Shown: positions 48,093 to 59,900 of the stretch, piece by piece | Position numbering within the stretch: position 1 is the stretch's first letter | How the letters are laid out: each line of letters opens with the position of its first letter | Program-made: the position numbers and the translations under genes | Assembly: GCA_028583605.1 (NCBI GenBank) | Contig: CM053333.1 | Location: forward strand, 11,182,638 to 11,246,637 | DNA length: 64,000 nucleotides | Reading direction: 5' to 3' | From: Dastarcus helophoroides | Taxonomy: Eukaryota > Arthropoda > Insecta > Coleoptera > Bothrideridae | The notes under the pieces: model-generated | Database searches by the model: none | Seen by the model: only the letters and a program-made list of their open reading frames with translations | What the model was told of the DNA's origin: nothing

Positions 48093-48400
48093 TTTTTTTA
48101 TGTTCAATCCACTCGCACTATTATGTCTTCAAAGCACCGCGAGTAGGATACGGAAAAAAGGATAGATGGCGATGAACCGCCTTCTTAAAACAAGGATAGG
48201 TTGTAATTTTTGAGGAAAATTCCGTTCGGTAACGAGTTCCATAGCTTGAAAGTTCTATAGAAAAAAGAGCCTCCCTAAACAGAAGTCTTCGCTGTGTCAA
48301 GCTGGACCGCACAGGAATTTGCCGTTTCCGAGTGTCTTGTATGCCTCAAAAATCTTGCCCTTGGGAAGATCAATCCTATTAGTTCCTGTGAGCATCTATT
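48093..48400 (-). pseudogene. Jockey-like retrotransposon, 3'-end fragment, in ephrin intron
   Basis: Minus strand encodes, after shifts, PCFKKAVHRHLSFFPYPTR and GALKT stop, preceded by ELSSYGTRYRTEFSSKITTY (LWNSLP region in another frame) and VQLDTAK-like sequence. It matches the last ~300 bp of the copy at 39.5-41.6 kb. It is antisense to the ephrin gene. Confidence 0.82.
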
Positions 48401-50680
48401 ATTCGATGTTTACAATAGATGCAACAAAAAGTATGAAATTTGCACTATTCTTCAATAAAATTCTTTAAAGCTCCAGATTTTATTGAAAACATAAAATTTT
48501 TATATAACGAGATTTATTGTTAAGTATAGTTTATTTATCAGCGTCCAAATTTTTTGGAGTATAGCACCAAATTTTAACTTTAAACCGGAATTTTTAAAAA
48601 GTCAAATAAATGTTTTATAATGAAACAGTTGAACTTGCTAGAGTTAAAAATATTAGCAACCAACAAGCATTGGCCTCATCAGTATGGTAAACATTTCCAA
48701 CTTATAGCCATTAGTCAGTCACATACATACTCAGTTGAACTAAATTCTATTGAGTGATTTGTAAACTGATTTTCGACTGCGTCTTACAAGAAACATTTTT
48801 GCTATGTGCCAATTGATGAAATTTTCGAATTTTTGAGAAAAATTTGAAATTGTGAGTTAAATTTCATTTCGATACATCGAGAAAGATATTGAAACTTCAA
48901 GTTTAAACTCGAAAACTCGAGAAAAAGTTCAACATTTTATGATCAAATGGAAATTTTAAATTCATAATTTTAGAATTAAAGGTAAAATTTCAAAATAGTT
49001 TAAATTTTATAAAATGTCCTGGTTTTGAATATAAATTCGGACTTTTCATAATAGAAACTAAAATTTTAAGTTTAAGCTCATCAAAACTACTAATTCAATG
49101 CCAAATTTGGACTTTAATCTCCAAAATTTTATATTAATCGCTAATTTTCAAAATTCCAATAACTTCTTGATGGTAGTTGTGTTTCTTAACCTGTTTAGCC
49201 TAAATACATAGAGATAATTGTTCTATTAAGCTCACGAAATAATGCTTTTTTTAACACAAGTTAAGCTCTTTTCCTAAAGCTTGACAAGTACGTAGTTAGA
49301 TGTCAAAAATATGCCTTTCTCTGAAAATAATAAGCGGGATAATTTTCAGCGTGTATCCGAGGTCTTTGTGGTCTTGAAAGCTGGAGCTCGTGATATAATT
49401 TACATGATAAGATAAAAATCTCAGCGAGTATCCTAATTAAATAAAGTTCCCCTTTTTATATCTTTCACGTAAACAAAATAACATATGGGCTTTTAGATTA
49501 ACTTCCAGCTCGCACGATAGATGTTTAAAAGTAAGACCGGGGTGGGTTAAAGGGCTACTTTCGATTAAAATCTACTACCCCCTGGATGAATTAGAGCTAT
49601 CAACATCGTTTAGACTGCGATTTACAACAACGTAGATAAGAGAAATACTTATTTAGCGCTAAACTGCCTCTGAAATTCTTGGCAAACTGACCTCTGAAAA
49701 ACCACGATTAATAGTCTGCTTCAAGACTTGATTTATTCAGGAAATTTTTGGATTTTATTCACCCTCGCTTCCAAATGAAATTCCCATTATTCATACTTGT
49801 CTCAAAATGTCTTTCAACACTTGCATTTATTTTTAATTGTTTATTATTACTACATATAAATAAATGATTATGCTTTCAAGAAAGCTCTATTAACATGCAC
49901 TGGATTTTTGGTAAAGTTGACAAATTTCGCCAACGGAGTCAGCATAGGTTAACCTTACAAACTTGCGTTTGTAGTATCGTTCGTAACGTTGCAGAAATTA
50001 AAAATGTTTTTAGAATTTAAAAAACTTCAAGAAACAATTTGAAAACAAATATTTCAAAAAACTAACTACTTTGTCTACGCAAGGTTCAATAACATCATAT
50101 TTCAAAATAAAATAATTTCTCATTTGATTACCGGAATAATAGATTCATAGTTTTGCGCTCCTTATTCTAGTACCCTTAAAAAATTGTAGGTAGCGAGCAA
50201 TATTATATCAGCCAAAACATTGCAGATTGGTTTCTGTTTATATGTTTTCTGTTACAACCTTAAATAAAATTGTTAGCAGAGTTGAGTTCTTAGAGGTGAA
50301 AAGTTGAGTTTTATTAAAATGAAAATAGCCTAAAAGGTACCTTTCAAAATACTCTACATCTTAAAAAAATTTCATCAAATTTGATTTGTCAGTTTGCGAG
50401 ATTAGCCCGTACAAAGGATCAGTCGATAGACAGGCACTTCAAACGCTTTAATTTTGTTAATACAGATTTAAAATTTCCTTATGACCTTATGACCTTTTTA
50501 TGTTTAGCCATTGAATTCATTGACCACAGAACAAGAATTATAAATTATATGTTGTTATAATCAGGATTTCCTTAAAAATTTACAAGATAAATATGAATAA
50601 ACCCATAATTTTCGAAATAAAAATAGAATAGAGTATAGATAGTATTTAAGATACAATCAATAATAAATGAATTTTTTTAG

Positions 50681-50932
50681 CGACATCTTCCAAAGACGAT
50701 CTTCACCGCAGAATAGGGGGTCGATGTTTATCTAATAACATGAAAATTGTATTCAAAGTGTGCTGTGCGCCTAACGAATATCAAAACATCACAACCAAAT
50801 TAAGTACCACGTCCACAACGGCAATGAATTGGCCTGTACGGTCGACAGCGGGTCCAACGACGACACATCCGACGACGCCGTGGATCATTAGAACAGATAC
50901 ACCGTCCACGAGAAAACCCACGAAGAAAATAC
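50681..50932 (+). CDS. Ephrin: Ephrin, exon with end of receptor-binding domain and Thr/Pro-rich stalk
   Basis: The acceptor is aatttttttag and the donor is ac|gtaagt. Joined to the previous exon it completes a serine codon (t|cg) and reads STSSKDDLHRRIGGRCLSN, then NMKIVFKVCCAPNEY. This supplies the fourth ephrin-domain cysteine (GGRC) and the closing VFKVC strand. The remaining ~50 residues are rich in Thr, Ser and Pro (TTKLSTTSTTAMN, TAGPTTTHPTTP), a typical flexible, probably O-glycosylated stalk, with NIT as a potential N-glycosylation site. The exon ends with one base of a split codon (c|at), which matches the phase of the next exon. Confidence 0.96.
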
Positions 50933-51215
50933 GTAAGTCTTTCCTCTTATGTTTCGTTTGGTTTACGAAGATAGTACAATTTGACTATAATTAGGATGCT
51001 TGTCAAAAGTGGGAACTAATTTTCCTGTTGGACCACTTTTTGCACAAAGGTACCAAGCCACAAAATCTAAATTTCTAGCACATAGAAAGAATAAGTCATA
51101 ATCTTTGTTGCAAAATAGAATCAGACCGCATTTTAAAAGCTATCTATTAACCGAAGAACTAATCAGCTGAATAAGTTCTTTAGGTAAGCAACCTAGGGAA
51201 AGAGCCCAAGAGCTT

Positions 51216-51741
51216 ATTCTTCTTCTTCTTCTTCTTCTTCTTCTCCTTCTCCTTCTCCTTCTCCTTCTCCTTCTCCTTCTCCTTATCCTTATCCTTATCC
51301 TTATCCTTATCCTTCTCCTTCTCCTTCTGCTTCTCCTTCTCCTTCTTCTTCTCCTTCTTCTTCTGCTTCTCCTTCTCCTTCTCATTCTCCTTCTTCTCCT
51401 TCCCCTTCTCCTCCTTCTCCTTCTTTTCTCCTTCTCTTTCTTCTTCTTTTTCTCCTTCTCTTTCTCCTTCTCCTTCTTTTGCTGCTTCTCCTTCTCCTTC
51501 TCCTTCTCCTTCTCCTTCTCCTTCTCCGTCTCCTTCTCCTTCTCCTTCTCCTTTTCCTTTTCCTTTTCCTTTTCCTTTTCCTTCTCCTTCTCCTTTTCCT
51601 TTTCCTTTTCCTTTTCCTTTTCCTTTTCCTTTTCCTTTTCCTTCTCCTTTTCCTTCTCCTTCTCCTTTTCCTTTTCCTTTTCCTTTTCCTTTTCCTTTTC
51701 CTTCTCCTTCTTCTTCTTCTTCTTCTTTTTCTTCTTCTTCT
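51216..51741. repeat. CT-rich microsatellite, expanded tail of RTE-like copy 4
   Basis: About 525 bp of CCTTNT hexamers in domains: ccttctccttct, then ccttatccttat (51283-51315), ccttctcc again, then a long ccttttccttttcc region (51550-51700), ending in cttcttcttctt. On the minus strand this is the GAA/GAG tail that directly follows the RTE-like 3' end at 51742. Arg/Lys-rich and Leu/Phe-rich frames here are artefacts. It begins 284 bp after the ephrin exon 50681-50932. Confidence 0.93.
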
Positions 51742-52548
51742 TAATATAGAGCTGCTGCGCTGTCTGCCCATATTTTGCCTCTAGATATTGTCTTGCGAGC
51801 TCGATGTCCAGCTTTCGTACTATCTCTTGATGGTCTTCCAGGTGGTCGTTTCGTATTAGGTATTATTTTTTCGCAAGTTTGTTGTTCATTATTCCGACGT
51901 GATCTCTCCAGAAACAGCGTCTTGATCTGCACTATCTGACCACGTCTGCTATGCCCCAAGTTTCTCTGATGCGTTCGTTCCTAATTCTGTCGTGAATTGT
52001 GTGGCCTGTTATGGCTCGTAAGGTCTTCATTTCTGTTGTTCGTAAGATTTTCTTTGTCTTCGCTGTTTCGGCTCTTGTCTCTGCTGCGTAAGTTAAGATG
52101 GGCTAACGCAAGTTTTGTATATCCTTACTTTGCTTTCCATTCTGATGATTTGTTTGGCCTTATTACATCTCGTGAGCCTCCCGATATTTTTGCGACTTTA
52201 GATGCATGTGTGCGGACTTCAGTGTGTAAGTTTCTGTCGCTGGATATTACAACGCCTAGATAGTTGGTTGATAGTGGTGCCATCTACTGCTAATTTACAT
52301 TTCATTAAGTCCTTTGAGGCTACCACTGATTGCGTTTTTTGAGTTAATATTTTCATATTAGACGCCGCTACTGTCGATTTTAATCGGAATAATAACGTTG
52401 TAGGTCTTGTAAGAACTGTGTCATCTGCATAACAGATTATTTGCATTTTGTCGTTTCCGATTCTGTACCCAATGTTTGTTTCCTTTACTTTGTTTATAAT
52501 TTCGTCCATTATTATATAAACTGTTTCGGCGAAACAGAATGTTAACAA
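51742..52548 (-). pseudogene. RTE-like retrotransposon copy 4, RT C-terminal half
   Basis: Minus strand: MDEIINKVKETNIGYRIG, MQIICYADDTVL (intact motif C, about 52430), KILTQKTQSVVASKDLMKCK, INYLGVVISSDRNLHTEV (about 52240), then after shifts a KRPPGRPSRDSTKAGHRAR block (about 51830, the RPPGRP feature near the C-terminus of many RTE-like elements) and WADSAAALY stop at 51745. It is 5'-truncated just before DEII. It lies antisense within the second visible ephrin intron. Confidence 0.9.
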
Positions 52549-52639
52549 TATATTAATATTTTGATAGACGTAGCCAAAACACGTATGGGTCAAGTAGTCA
52601 ACCGATAATTTATTTTCAATTGAGACGACGTATTTTAAA

Positions 52640-53080
52640 AATCTTCTTTATTTCTTCAAAAAACGTTGTTATCTTAAAATTTAAACATTTTCTCAAAATA
52701 TCGACTTTTTTCACAATATTTGTCTTTTTTCTTTTAATTATTTTTGTTCAAAATCTGCCTTTCTCAAAATTTTGAATTTTTATCCTAAAATTTATCGTTT
52801 CTGTTTTCGAAATTTCACCATGTCTCAAAATTCGACTTTTTGAAGACTTCTTTCTTTCAAAATCCGAATTTCTGCAAATTTTGATCTGTTTGTTATAATT
52901 TGCTTTTTCCTCAAAATTTGGCGAAGTTTTCACGAAAATAGTAACATTTTTAAAAAACATTTTTTGGTAATTTTAAATTTTTGTACAAAGGTAAAAATTT
53001 CGGGTTAATTTTTCTTTCGAAATTTCAACAATTTTTTTAAATCCAAATTTTCGGAAATTTCAAAATTTTAATATTTATGT
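52640..53080. repeat. T-rich degenerate repeat block in ephrin intron
   Basis: Words such as ctcaaaatttgactttt and cgaaatttcaac. Flanks the palindromic MITE on its left. Confidence 0.7.
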
Positions 53081-53084
53081 CAGT

Positions 53085-53369
53085 CTAATGCACAGAATGT
53101 TTGAACATTTATTAGGTTCGAAGTTCAGAAACCAAAGACCTGTTTCGATCTTGTTAAATCTCGTCAGTTTGTTATATCTAACTCGAATGCTAACAAATGG
53201 TCCGACAAGTAAGTACTAGAGAATAAACGGACGTACTTACTTGTCGGAACATTTGTTAGCATTCGAGTTGGATATACCAAACTGACGAGATCTAACAAAA
53301 TTGAAATCGGTCTTTGGTTTCCAAACTTCGAATCTAATAAATGTTCAAACCTATTGGTCTGTGCATTAG
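53085..53369. mobile_element. 285-bp palindromic MITE/fold-back element
   Basis: Outer ends are ctaatgcacaga (53085) and tctgtgcattag (to 53369). The arms, about 130 bp each, share tttgaacatttatta, ggtttcc/agaaaccaaagac, ctcgtcagtttg, actcgaatgctaacaaatg and tccgacaagtaagta, each mirrored on the other side. The spacer is only about 14 bp around 53219-53232. No coding capacity and no clear target duplication. A partial relative of one arm is at 34382-34452. Confidence 0.88.
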
Positions 53370-53589
53370 AATCCTTGTCTTCTGGGGACTTTCCTAAAGA
53401 GCAATCGCTTCGCCAGGTGGCAGTGTTTCAACTGTTGATAGTTCAGCTACCTATGATTCACTATACAGGCCTAGAGGGCTGCATGAATTTCCAGTCTAGG
53501 TCGTGTTCTACTTGCATTGATATCAGTATTGGACAGAGTGAGACGCTCATTTCCCCCAGACTTAAACAGTCAAAATAAAATAATATTCA

Positions 53590-55060
53590 GTCGCTAAATT
53601 CTGACTCTATCAAAAAATTCCCTCTGCTTTTCTTATTTTCAATCTCTCCTATTTTGGAGATTCGATCTTTTTCGCAAAATTTTACATTTTTTGTCCATAG
53701 TTCAGTTTTGTTGTTGGTCGTTTTGGTTTTTTTCTTAATATTCGACCTCTTGCAAATTTCTATTTTTTTTAAAACTCGTCTATTTCCAAAATTTTAACTT
53801 TTTCTCAAAATCCGATGCTTTATGTTACTGAAAAATTCAACTTTTCTTTCGAAATTCGTCTTTTTTTAAAAATTTACATTTTCGTCGTCTTTTCATAAGG
53901 ACTATGCTCAAAATTTGACTATATCTTCGCAAGACTTTACTTCCACCGTTTTTTTTTAGAAATTTCATGTTTTTCGTCGAAATTTTTTTGGAAATTTAAC
54001 TTTTTAAAATTCGCTTTTTTTTTAATTTAGAATTTGTTCGCAAAATTACTTTGTCCCTTAAATAAGATTTTCTCTGAAAATTTTAATTTTTTTATCTATT
54101 TTCACGTTTTTCTTTAATAGTCGAATGTTCTTATCGAAATTTTACCATTTTTCTGGACATTTTAGTCTTTCTGAAAATTTCTGTCTTCTAGAATCAGAAT
54201 TATCAGAAATTTAAAATATTTCCTCAGTTTTAAAGTTTGACTTTTTCTCGTAATTGTTGGGTTTATTTCAAAATCAGATATTTCAAATTTCTGGAAATGA
54301 CTTTTTTTAGAAATTTGGCTTATTTGGAAATTTTGAATTTTTTTCAATATTGGACATTTTTGTCAAAATCTATCTTTTTTTCAGCATGGAATTCTCCATG
54401 TTGTGGAATCTCAACTTTTTTCTTGATATTCGTCTTTTTCTCAAAATTTCGATTTTTTTGAAATTCGTCTTTTTTTTCATAAATGACAGTCCTCAGAATT
54501 TGACTATTTAGATTTCTCTACGAAAATGCCCTTTATTCGCAAAGTTCGACTTTTTTCTTCTTCTTTTTTCTCTGGAAAATGTATACGGTTTTTCTTGAAA
54601 TTTCCCGTCTTTCGAAGCTCCATCATTCTTTTATACAGTGAACTTTTTCTGAAAGTTTCAATCCAAAAATTTTTGACTATATCTGAAAGTTTGGCTTTAT
54701 TTCAAAATTTTGATTGTTATTCGAAGTTTTGATATTTAATATTTCTAGAAATTTTGAATTTTTTCCCGAAATTTATCTTTTTCTCCCAATTTTTACCTTT
54801 TCCCTTAAAATTAATCTTCGTCCCAAAATTCGGCTTTTCCACAAAATTTGTCTTTTTCGAAATTTCGGCTTGTTTCCCAAATTCTACTTTTTGGAATTTT
54901 CTTTCACAAATCGTTTATTTTAGAAATTCCATATTTCTTAATATTTGTCGTTTTCTTTTCAAGAATCAATTTATTTTCGAAAATTTATCTTTTATCTCAA
55001 AATGGGATGTTTTATGTTTTTGAAAATGTCAACGTTTTCATCGAAACTGGCTTTTCCGTT
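53590..55060. repeat. T-rich degenerate repeat block (1.5 kb) in ephrin intron
   Basis: Reverse orientation of the 2-4.9 kb block: ttttctcaaaatttcgactttt-like words dominate and the plus strand is strongly T-rich. The Phe-rich frames (54237-55159) come from the repeat. Confidence 0.8.
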
Positions 55061-55140
55061 TATAGCATAATGTACAACATTTTGCAAAAAGGAATCAAGT
55101 CACAAAAACATAAAATTTTAGTAGATATGTTATTTTTGAT

Positions 55141-56194
55141 CAGTGGCGGCTGGTCTTAAAGAGCGCAAGAGCGCGCGCCCCTCGTGAAATGAGCGATCTA
55201 TTCTTTTCGGTTTAATGTAAAAGACTTGGATTTATCACATTTTTAAACACAAAATAATGATAGACTAATTAACTAATAATACTTGTGAGTGACTTAAAAT
55301 AAAGTACGCAAATGTTTGATTCCATTATATTAAATATTATAAGGAAATTTTAATAAGTTGGTGCGCGTTAATTATGCACCTAGCGTGGCTGCCGTTCGAT
55401 GCCTATCAATGGCCTCCACGGGATGCGGAGAAATAATTTACAAAACACCACGTTAAAGCTAGCCCGGGGTACGTTGCTCCGCGCTTATGCGCTATTACCA
55501 AATGGTCAGTACGAGTCAGAGTTTGGAGTATGTATTTACGGTTTATGATGCTAAATGCGTAGGTGCCGGCTGATCTGATTGCGATTGCTAATTGTGCCGC
55601 TTACAGACCTAACTGCCAATAATACCGCTATTCACAAAGAGATAGCAGTACCCATTCTAGGGTTTAATTATTAATTTGTAAACTTGGATTTAAACAGTAT
55701 TGATGAGAAAGTAATGAACACTATTTCTTTAAAAGATCGTAGAGCGGATTTTGTTTAAAAAAATATTTTGTTTTGTGTTTTTGTAGAGTTTAATTAGAAC
55801 TTTGTAATAAAATATATTTTATTTTCAAATGCAGTTTTCATGAAAAAGTGATATAATTTTATTCCTATGAAAGCAAACAATTTTAACTAAGTAACCCAGA
55901 GCCGTAACGACGTGCAACTGTACAGAGTACTTTAAAGGGGCTCAGAAATGTCGATAATAATTTTTTGTACCCGATGAAAATAATTTAGAGATGATAACTC
56001 AAAAATATTTTGGAGGTTATAAGATGTTAATTAAACTTAATTCGTAAAAATACTATTAAATATTACACCTTTTGCATCACTTTTGTTTCTCTTAAATTTA
56101 ATACCCTGCTATGGCACTAGAGTCACCTAAATCCTAAACTACTAATATTTTTGCATCTGCGCACCCCCTGTCAAAAAGTCATCAGCCGCCAATG
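55141..56194. mobile_element. Non-autonomous hAT-like transposon (1,054 bp) with 8-bp target duplication
   Basis: Left end CAGTGGCGGCTGGTC; right end, on the opposite strand, CATTGGCGGCTGATGAC. Both are followed inward by a CGC-rich stretch (gagcgcgcgcccc and the complement of gcgcaccccctg). The flanks are tttttgat at 55133-55140 and tttttgat at 56195-56202, a perfect 8-bp target-site duplication. The CAGTGGCGG-type terminus and 8-bp TSD are characteristic of hAT elements. No transposase is encoded inside, so movement would have needed an enzyme in trans. It lies in the last ephrin intron. Confidence 0.93.
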
Positions 56195-56616
56195 TTTTTG
56201 ATGAAGTATAGGTAAATACATTTAAGTAAAAATATGTTATTGGTCAATGTATATTATTTATATGTACCGGAATTTGTAAATTACTGTCAAACTTTAACTG
56301 TCGATTTGTTAATAAACCGTTTTTGGTTCCATTCTGAAAAAAGTGGTCTGATTTTCGTGTTTGAAGTCAGAAGTGGGAATTATTTCTTGTGCTTGAGGTT
56401 AGAAGTTGGGAGTCATACTGACCCTTGCAGTTAGATACAAGAACCTCTAAAATATAAACTTAAACTCGTTAAGTTTAAGCCTAAATGCTTAGTCAAGTAG
56501 ATTTCACTGATTTTTATCACATTTTTCTTTTGCAGGAGTTCCACTAAAATTATTTTTATATTAATTAAACCTATAAGGATATTTAATGTTCCTGATTTGT
56601 ATCGTATATTTTTTAG

Positions 56617-56750
56617 ATGAGTACGATAAGCATCCCAACGAAGTGGTGAAAAACGAGGAGCTGACGTACAACAGCGGCGTTTGGTTCTCAGCAGGGCCAA
56701 CTACTTTTCTTCTCTTCGTCGGTTGTGTGGCGTGTATTAGATGGCGGTGA
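56617..56750 (+). CDS. Ephrin: Ephrin, last coding exon: membrane-proximal region and C-terminal hydrophobic tail
   Basis: The acceptor is atattttttag. The first two bases complete the split codon (c|at, His). Reads HEYDKHPNEVVKNEELTYN, then GVWFSAGPTTFLLFVGCVAC and ends IRWR stop (tga 56748-56750). The only hydrophobic segment is about 13 residues long (TTFLLFVGCVACI) and lies at the very end. That favours a GPI-anchor signal or a very short membrane anchor over a class-B ephrin with a signalling cytoplasmic tail; no tyrosine-containing or PDZ-binding tail follows. The small residues S-A-G before it are a plausible anchor site. Residues visible over the three exons total about 231. Confidence 0.93.
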
Positions 56751-58270
56751 GCTAGGGTTTTGAGGACGCCTCAGAATAGTGCCGTCAGATATATCGACAC
56801 TTACTTGTAAAATACTGTAAATTATTTCGTTCGACGTTAGTCCCTAAAACGAATTCTAGTGCTAAAGACTAAAGTGTATATAGAAACTAAAACAAGTGCT
56901 AAATTAGTGCAGCTAATATATGAAATGTGATAATCGTATTTAAAACTATAAAAGACATTGCGAATATATTCCGTTGATTTTTTTGTCTTTTTTAATCCTG
57001 CGTTGTAATAGTTGGAAATCATTACTGTATAACATTTTATTTGCGTAATTGCGTTTGATTTCTGTTTTAATTAAACGAGTTTTACTGTTGAAATAAACAA
57101 TCTGCTCAGTAATTAAATATCTCTGGTTCATTTTTAATAGTATTTTATGTCAATATTCAAAACTGTGGTATTTAACTACAAACGCATGATTTCCAATTAT
57201 TAGCATTATTGAACTCACTATTTTATATTTTTTCGTAACATCATCCATTCTTTCTATGAACTAGTTGATTCTCTGTAGGATATACGACAGGGTAAAGTAA
57301 ATAATTTAACACTATGTGCAATTTTATATAACACCCTTTTATAGCTAATCATTGATAGCATTATTTTTAAATAAAAATGAACATGGTGACCCAATAATTT
57401 TATATTGTATATAAATGGTGATAAAATTGAACTGATTGTAGTCTACAATGAATTTACAATAACCCCATGTGTAAGAAATGTGTTAGAATTTGGGTGAACG
57501 TTTTAAATTCTTTGTAGTATATTATAGTGACCTAGGAATCAAAAAGTATGTGATATTTTATTTAATAATTTGCTAACATACCTATCTATGGTCACTTTAA
57601 TATTTGTCGGAATGGCCTGTGAAACTTTAGATATTTATATGATAAATGTAATCTAGATATGTGTGTGTGTCATTTAGGAAAACGCTTGTATAAATGCTAT
57701 GTGTAGGTAAATTAAATTTCATATAAGTTGACAGATTACTTCAAAGATTTTATTTTCCTGTAGGCATTCTGTCTTATAATTTATGTAACGTCTGGTCAAA
57801 TAACGTAAGATTACAATAGGAAAAATTGGAATGTTTAACTGTATTGGGTCCAAAATATTGCCAAGGTGTAAAAAGTACTTAATATGGTGGAACTTTATGT
57901 AAGCAACTAGCAACGTTTTAAACCTGACCCAGTTTCATATTTGCAAATCACTAAATTTAATTACTAAAACTGATGAGGGGCCATGTGTTCTTTAAAGCAA
58001 ATTGATGTAGATATCTTCGTTTGTCCACTGTATACCCGATCAAAATTCATAGAGTTTACTTTTTTAATATTTGAGTTTATTATTCTCATTTATTTTACTT
58101 CAGAAGAATCTTCTAGGGATATGAGGTAGATGGAAACCACCCTCCTGCTCTAACTAATGGCGATTTCAATTTTTTGTTATTTTCCCCATAACAGATGCAA
58201 AAGCAGGAAGCTATTTTTCATCTGTTAAAAAATTGGTTGATCTTTCTTTACTTCATACTCCTCGCACATA
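56751..58270 (+). other. Ephrin 3' UTR and downstream region
   Basis: Follows the stop codon. No other gene is recognised. An aataaa hexamer at 57092-57097 is the first AATAAA-type candidate polyadenylation signal I noticed, with others further on (about 57370). The length of the UTR cannot be fixed from sequence alone. A short gtgtgtgtgt run is near 57660. Confidence 0.5.
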
Positions 58271-58273
58271 TTA

Positions 58274-58484
58274 ACGTAGCTACGGGATGGCGGCAGGGGT
58301 GGTCAATACCCACACTAGAAAGCCCATTACCACCCTAGAAAGATTTATGCTCATACGGAGCTCATTGCCCATCCTGATGCCACATACACTTCTGGTTTTG
58401 TGAAGACCATTTTTTTGGTCGTCAAAAATAATTTCGGTAGTTCTGCTCCCCCCGCCCCTCAGGAAAAAATCCTGGCTACGCCAA
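58274..58484. mobile_element. Probable short MITE (~210 bp)
   Basis: Left end acgtagctacgggat and right end (opposite strand) gcgtagccaggattttttcc are imperfect inverted repeats, each followed inward by a G-rich stretch (aggggtgg and gaggggcgggg). The G-rich CGTAGCCAGGATTTTTT terminus is a commonly seen transposon end in animal genomes. No convincing target duplication was found. The 71-codon minus-strand frame across it is not a gene. Confidence 0.5.
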
Positions 58485-58659
58485 TGCTGGCGCACAGGGC
58501 CAAATACTAAATTAAAATTTTACCTCCAGTAAATATTCATATTTTATCAATATTTACGCTTTCTTTTCATGATGGTGCAAAACGTTAAAAAATTACAAAT
58601 TTATACTCATGTGCTAACAGAATATTTAAAAAATGATAAAACCTGATTTTTGGCCACTC

Positions 58660-59900
58660 TCTGAAATTTTTGGGTGCATTGTTGGTCGAAAGGGAAACTT
58701 CTACGATGATAAACATAAAATAATCGGTCAAAATGAACAAAAAACCAGAAACTGGGGTTGAAAGCAGGCATTAAAAACCAATAGAAAAAAATCGAAAATG
58801 GTCGACCTTGGAGACACCGAAATTTGGAAAAAATTAATTTCCACAGAAAATTAAAACTGTCAGTTTAAAATGGATATTTTACGAAATTGGTAAAAACTGA
58901 AAGTGAAGACTTGAAGTTTTAGGTAAAATTCGAAACTTCGATTTCGATCTTTTCTCTAAACGTCGAAAAAAATATCGATAAATCAAAATAACGAACAAAT
59001 TTAATATAGAAAATCAACATTTTTAGAGAAAATCAACATATTGTAGATAAAAAGTAAAATTCGAAAACGTAAGAATGGAATTTTGTGAAGCAAAAAAAAA
59101 GTTTAAATTCATTTAACTGCTTAATGCACCAGTTATTTTCCCCCAAAAGATCAAAATTTCACGACTTTCTTTAGTCCCTAGTAAGTAACAAGTTGGATAT
59201 ATATCAAAAACTCAACAAAAGCGTTTATTTTTCGTAAAAAGATAAATAAAAAAAGGACCATTCTCGCCTAACCGAGTTAACTCGGGACATATAAATAACA
59301 TTGAATATAATATCTAATCAAGTAAGTAGTAATAAATAATCTAACTTCGAGATTAAACTCTTTTTTTTAATATAGAAAAATAAAAGTTAATATTTCTAAA
59401 ATAATCTTGACTTTAAAATCGATATTTTCAAAAGAAGTGGAAACTGAAAATGCAAACTTGAAAACTGAAAGAAAAAGTCCAAATTGGAAGCGTTTTATTA
59501 TTATTATTATTCTAAATGAAGATATTTTGACCTCAAAGTAGAGAGATTAAAAACCAAAATTTCGAAAGTAGAAGCCAAACATTTCAGAAAAATGTCATAT
59601 TTTTGATTTAAAATCGTTATGAAAAAAATATAAATTGTAAATTAAAACTATATTTGAAAAGAAGTAAAAATTCGGTTAAACTTATATTTAAAAAGTCGAA
59701 TTTGAAATCGAAATTATAAAAATTCGAAATTTTGAAACTCGATTTGAAATATTCAGAAAAATACTCAAAATATAAAGGAAAAAGTCCAAATCGAAGTTTT
59801 AAGAACTAAATAAATTGAAAGTGTGAAATTTTAGGAAGTTCCAAAAATCGAAAATGTCAACTTGGAATCTTGAGAGAAAAATCAAAATTTCGACATCTTG
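58660..59900. repeat. Degenerate AT-rich repeat block
   Basis: Same word family (gtcgaaaaaaatatcg, gaaattttgaaactcg and so on) in A-rich orientation. No coding signal. Confidence 0.65.

Noticed and set aside
51140..51784. Arg/Lys-rich and Leu/Phe-rich frames in the CT tract
   Set aside because: Products of the CCTTNT hexamer repeat, present on both strands.
58280..58495. 71-codon minus-strand frame (starts MRQHWRSQDFFLRGG)
   Set aside because: Spans the probable MITE; such frames are commonly mis-predicted from the transposon terminus and are not genes.
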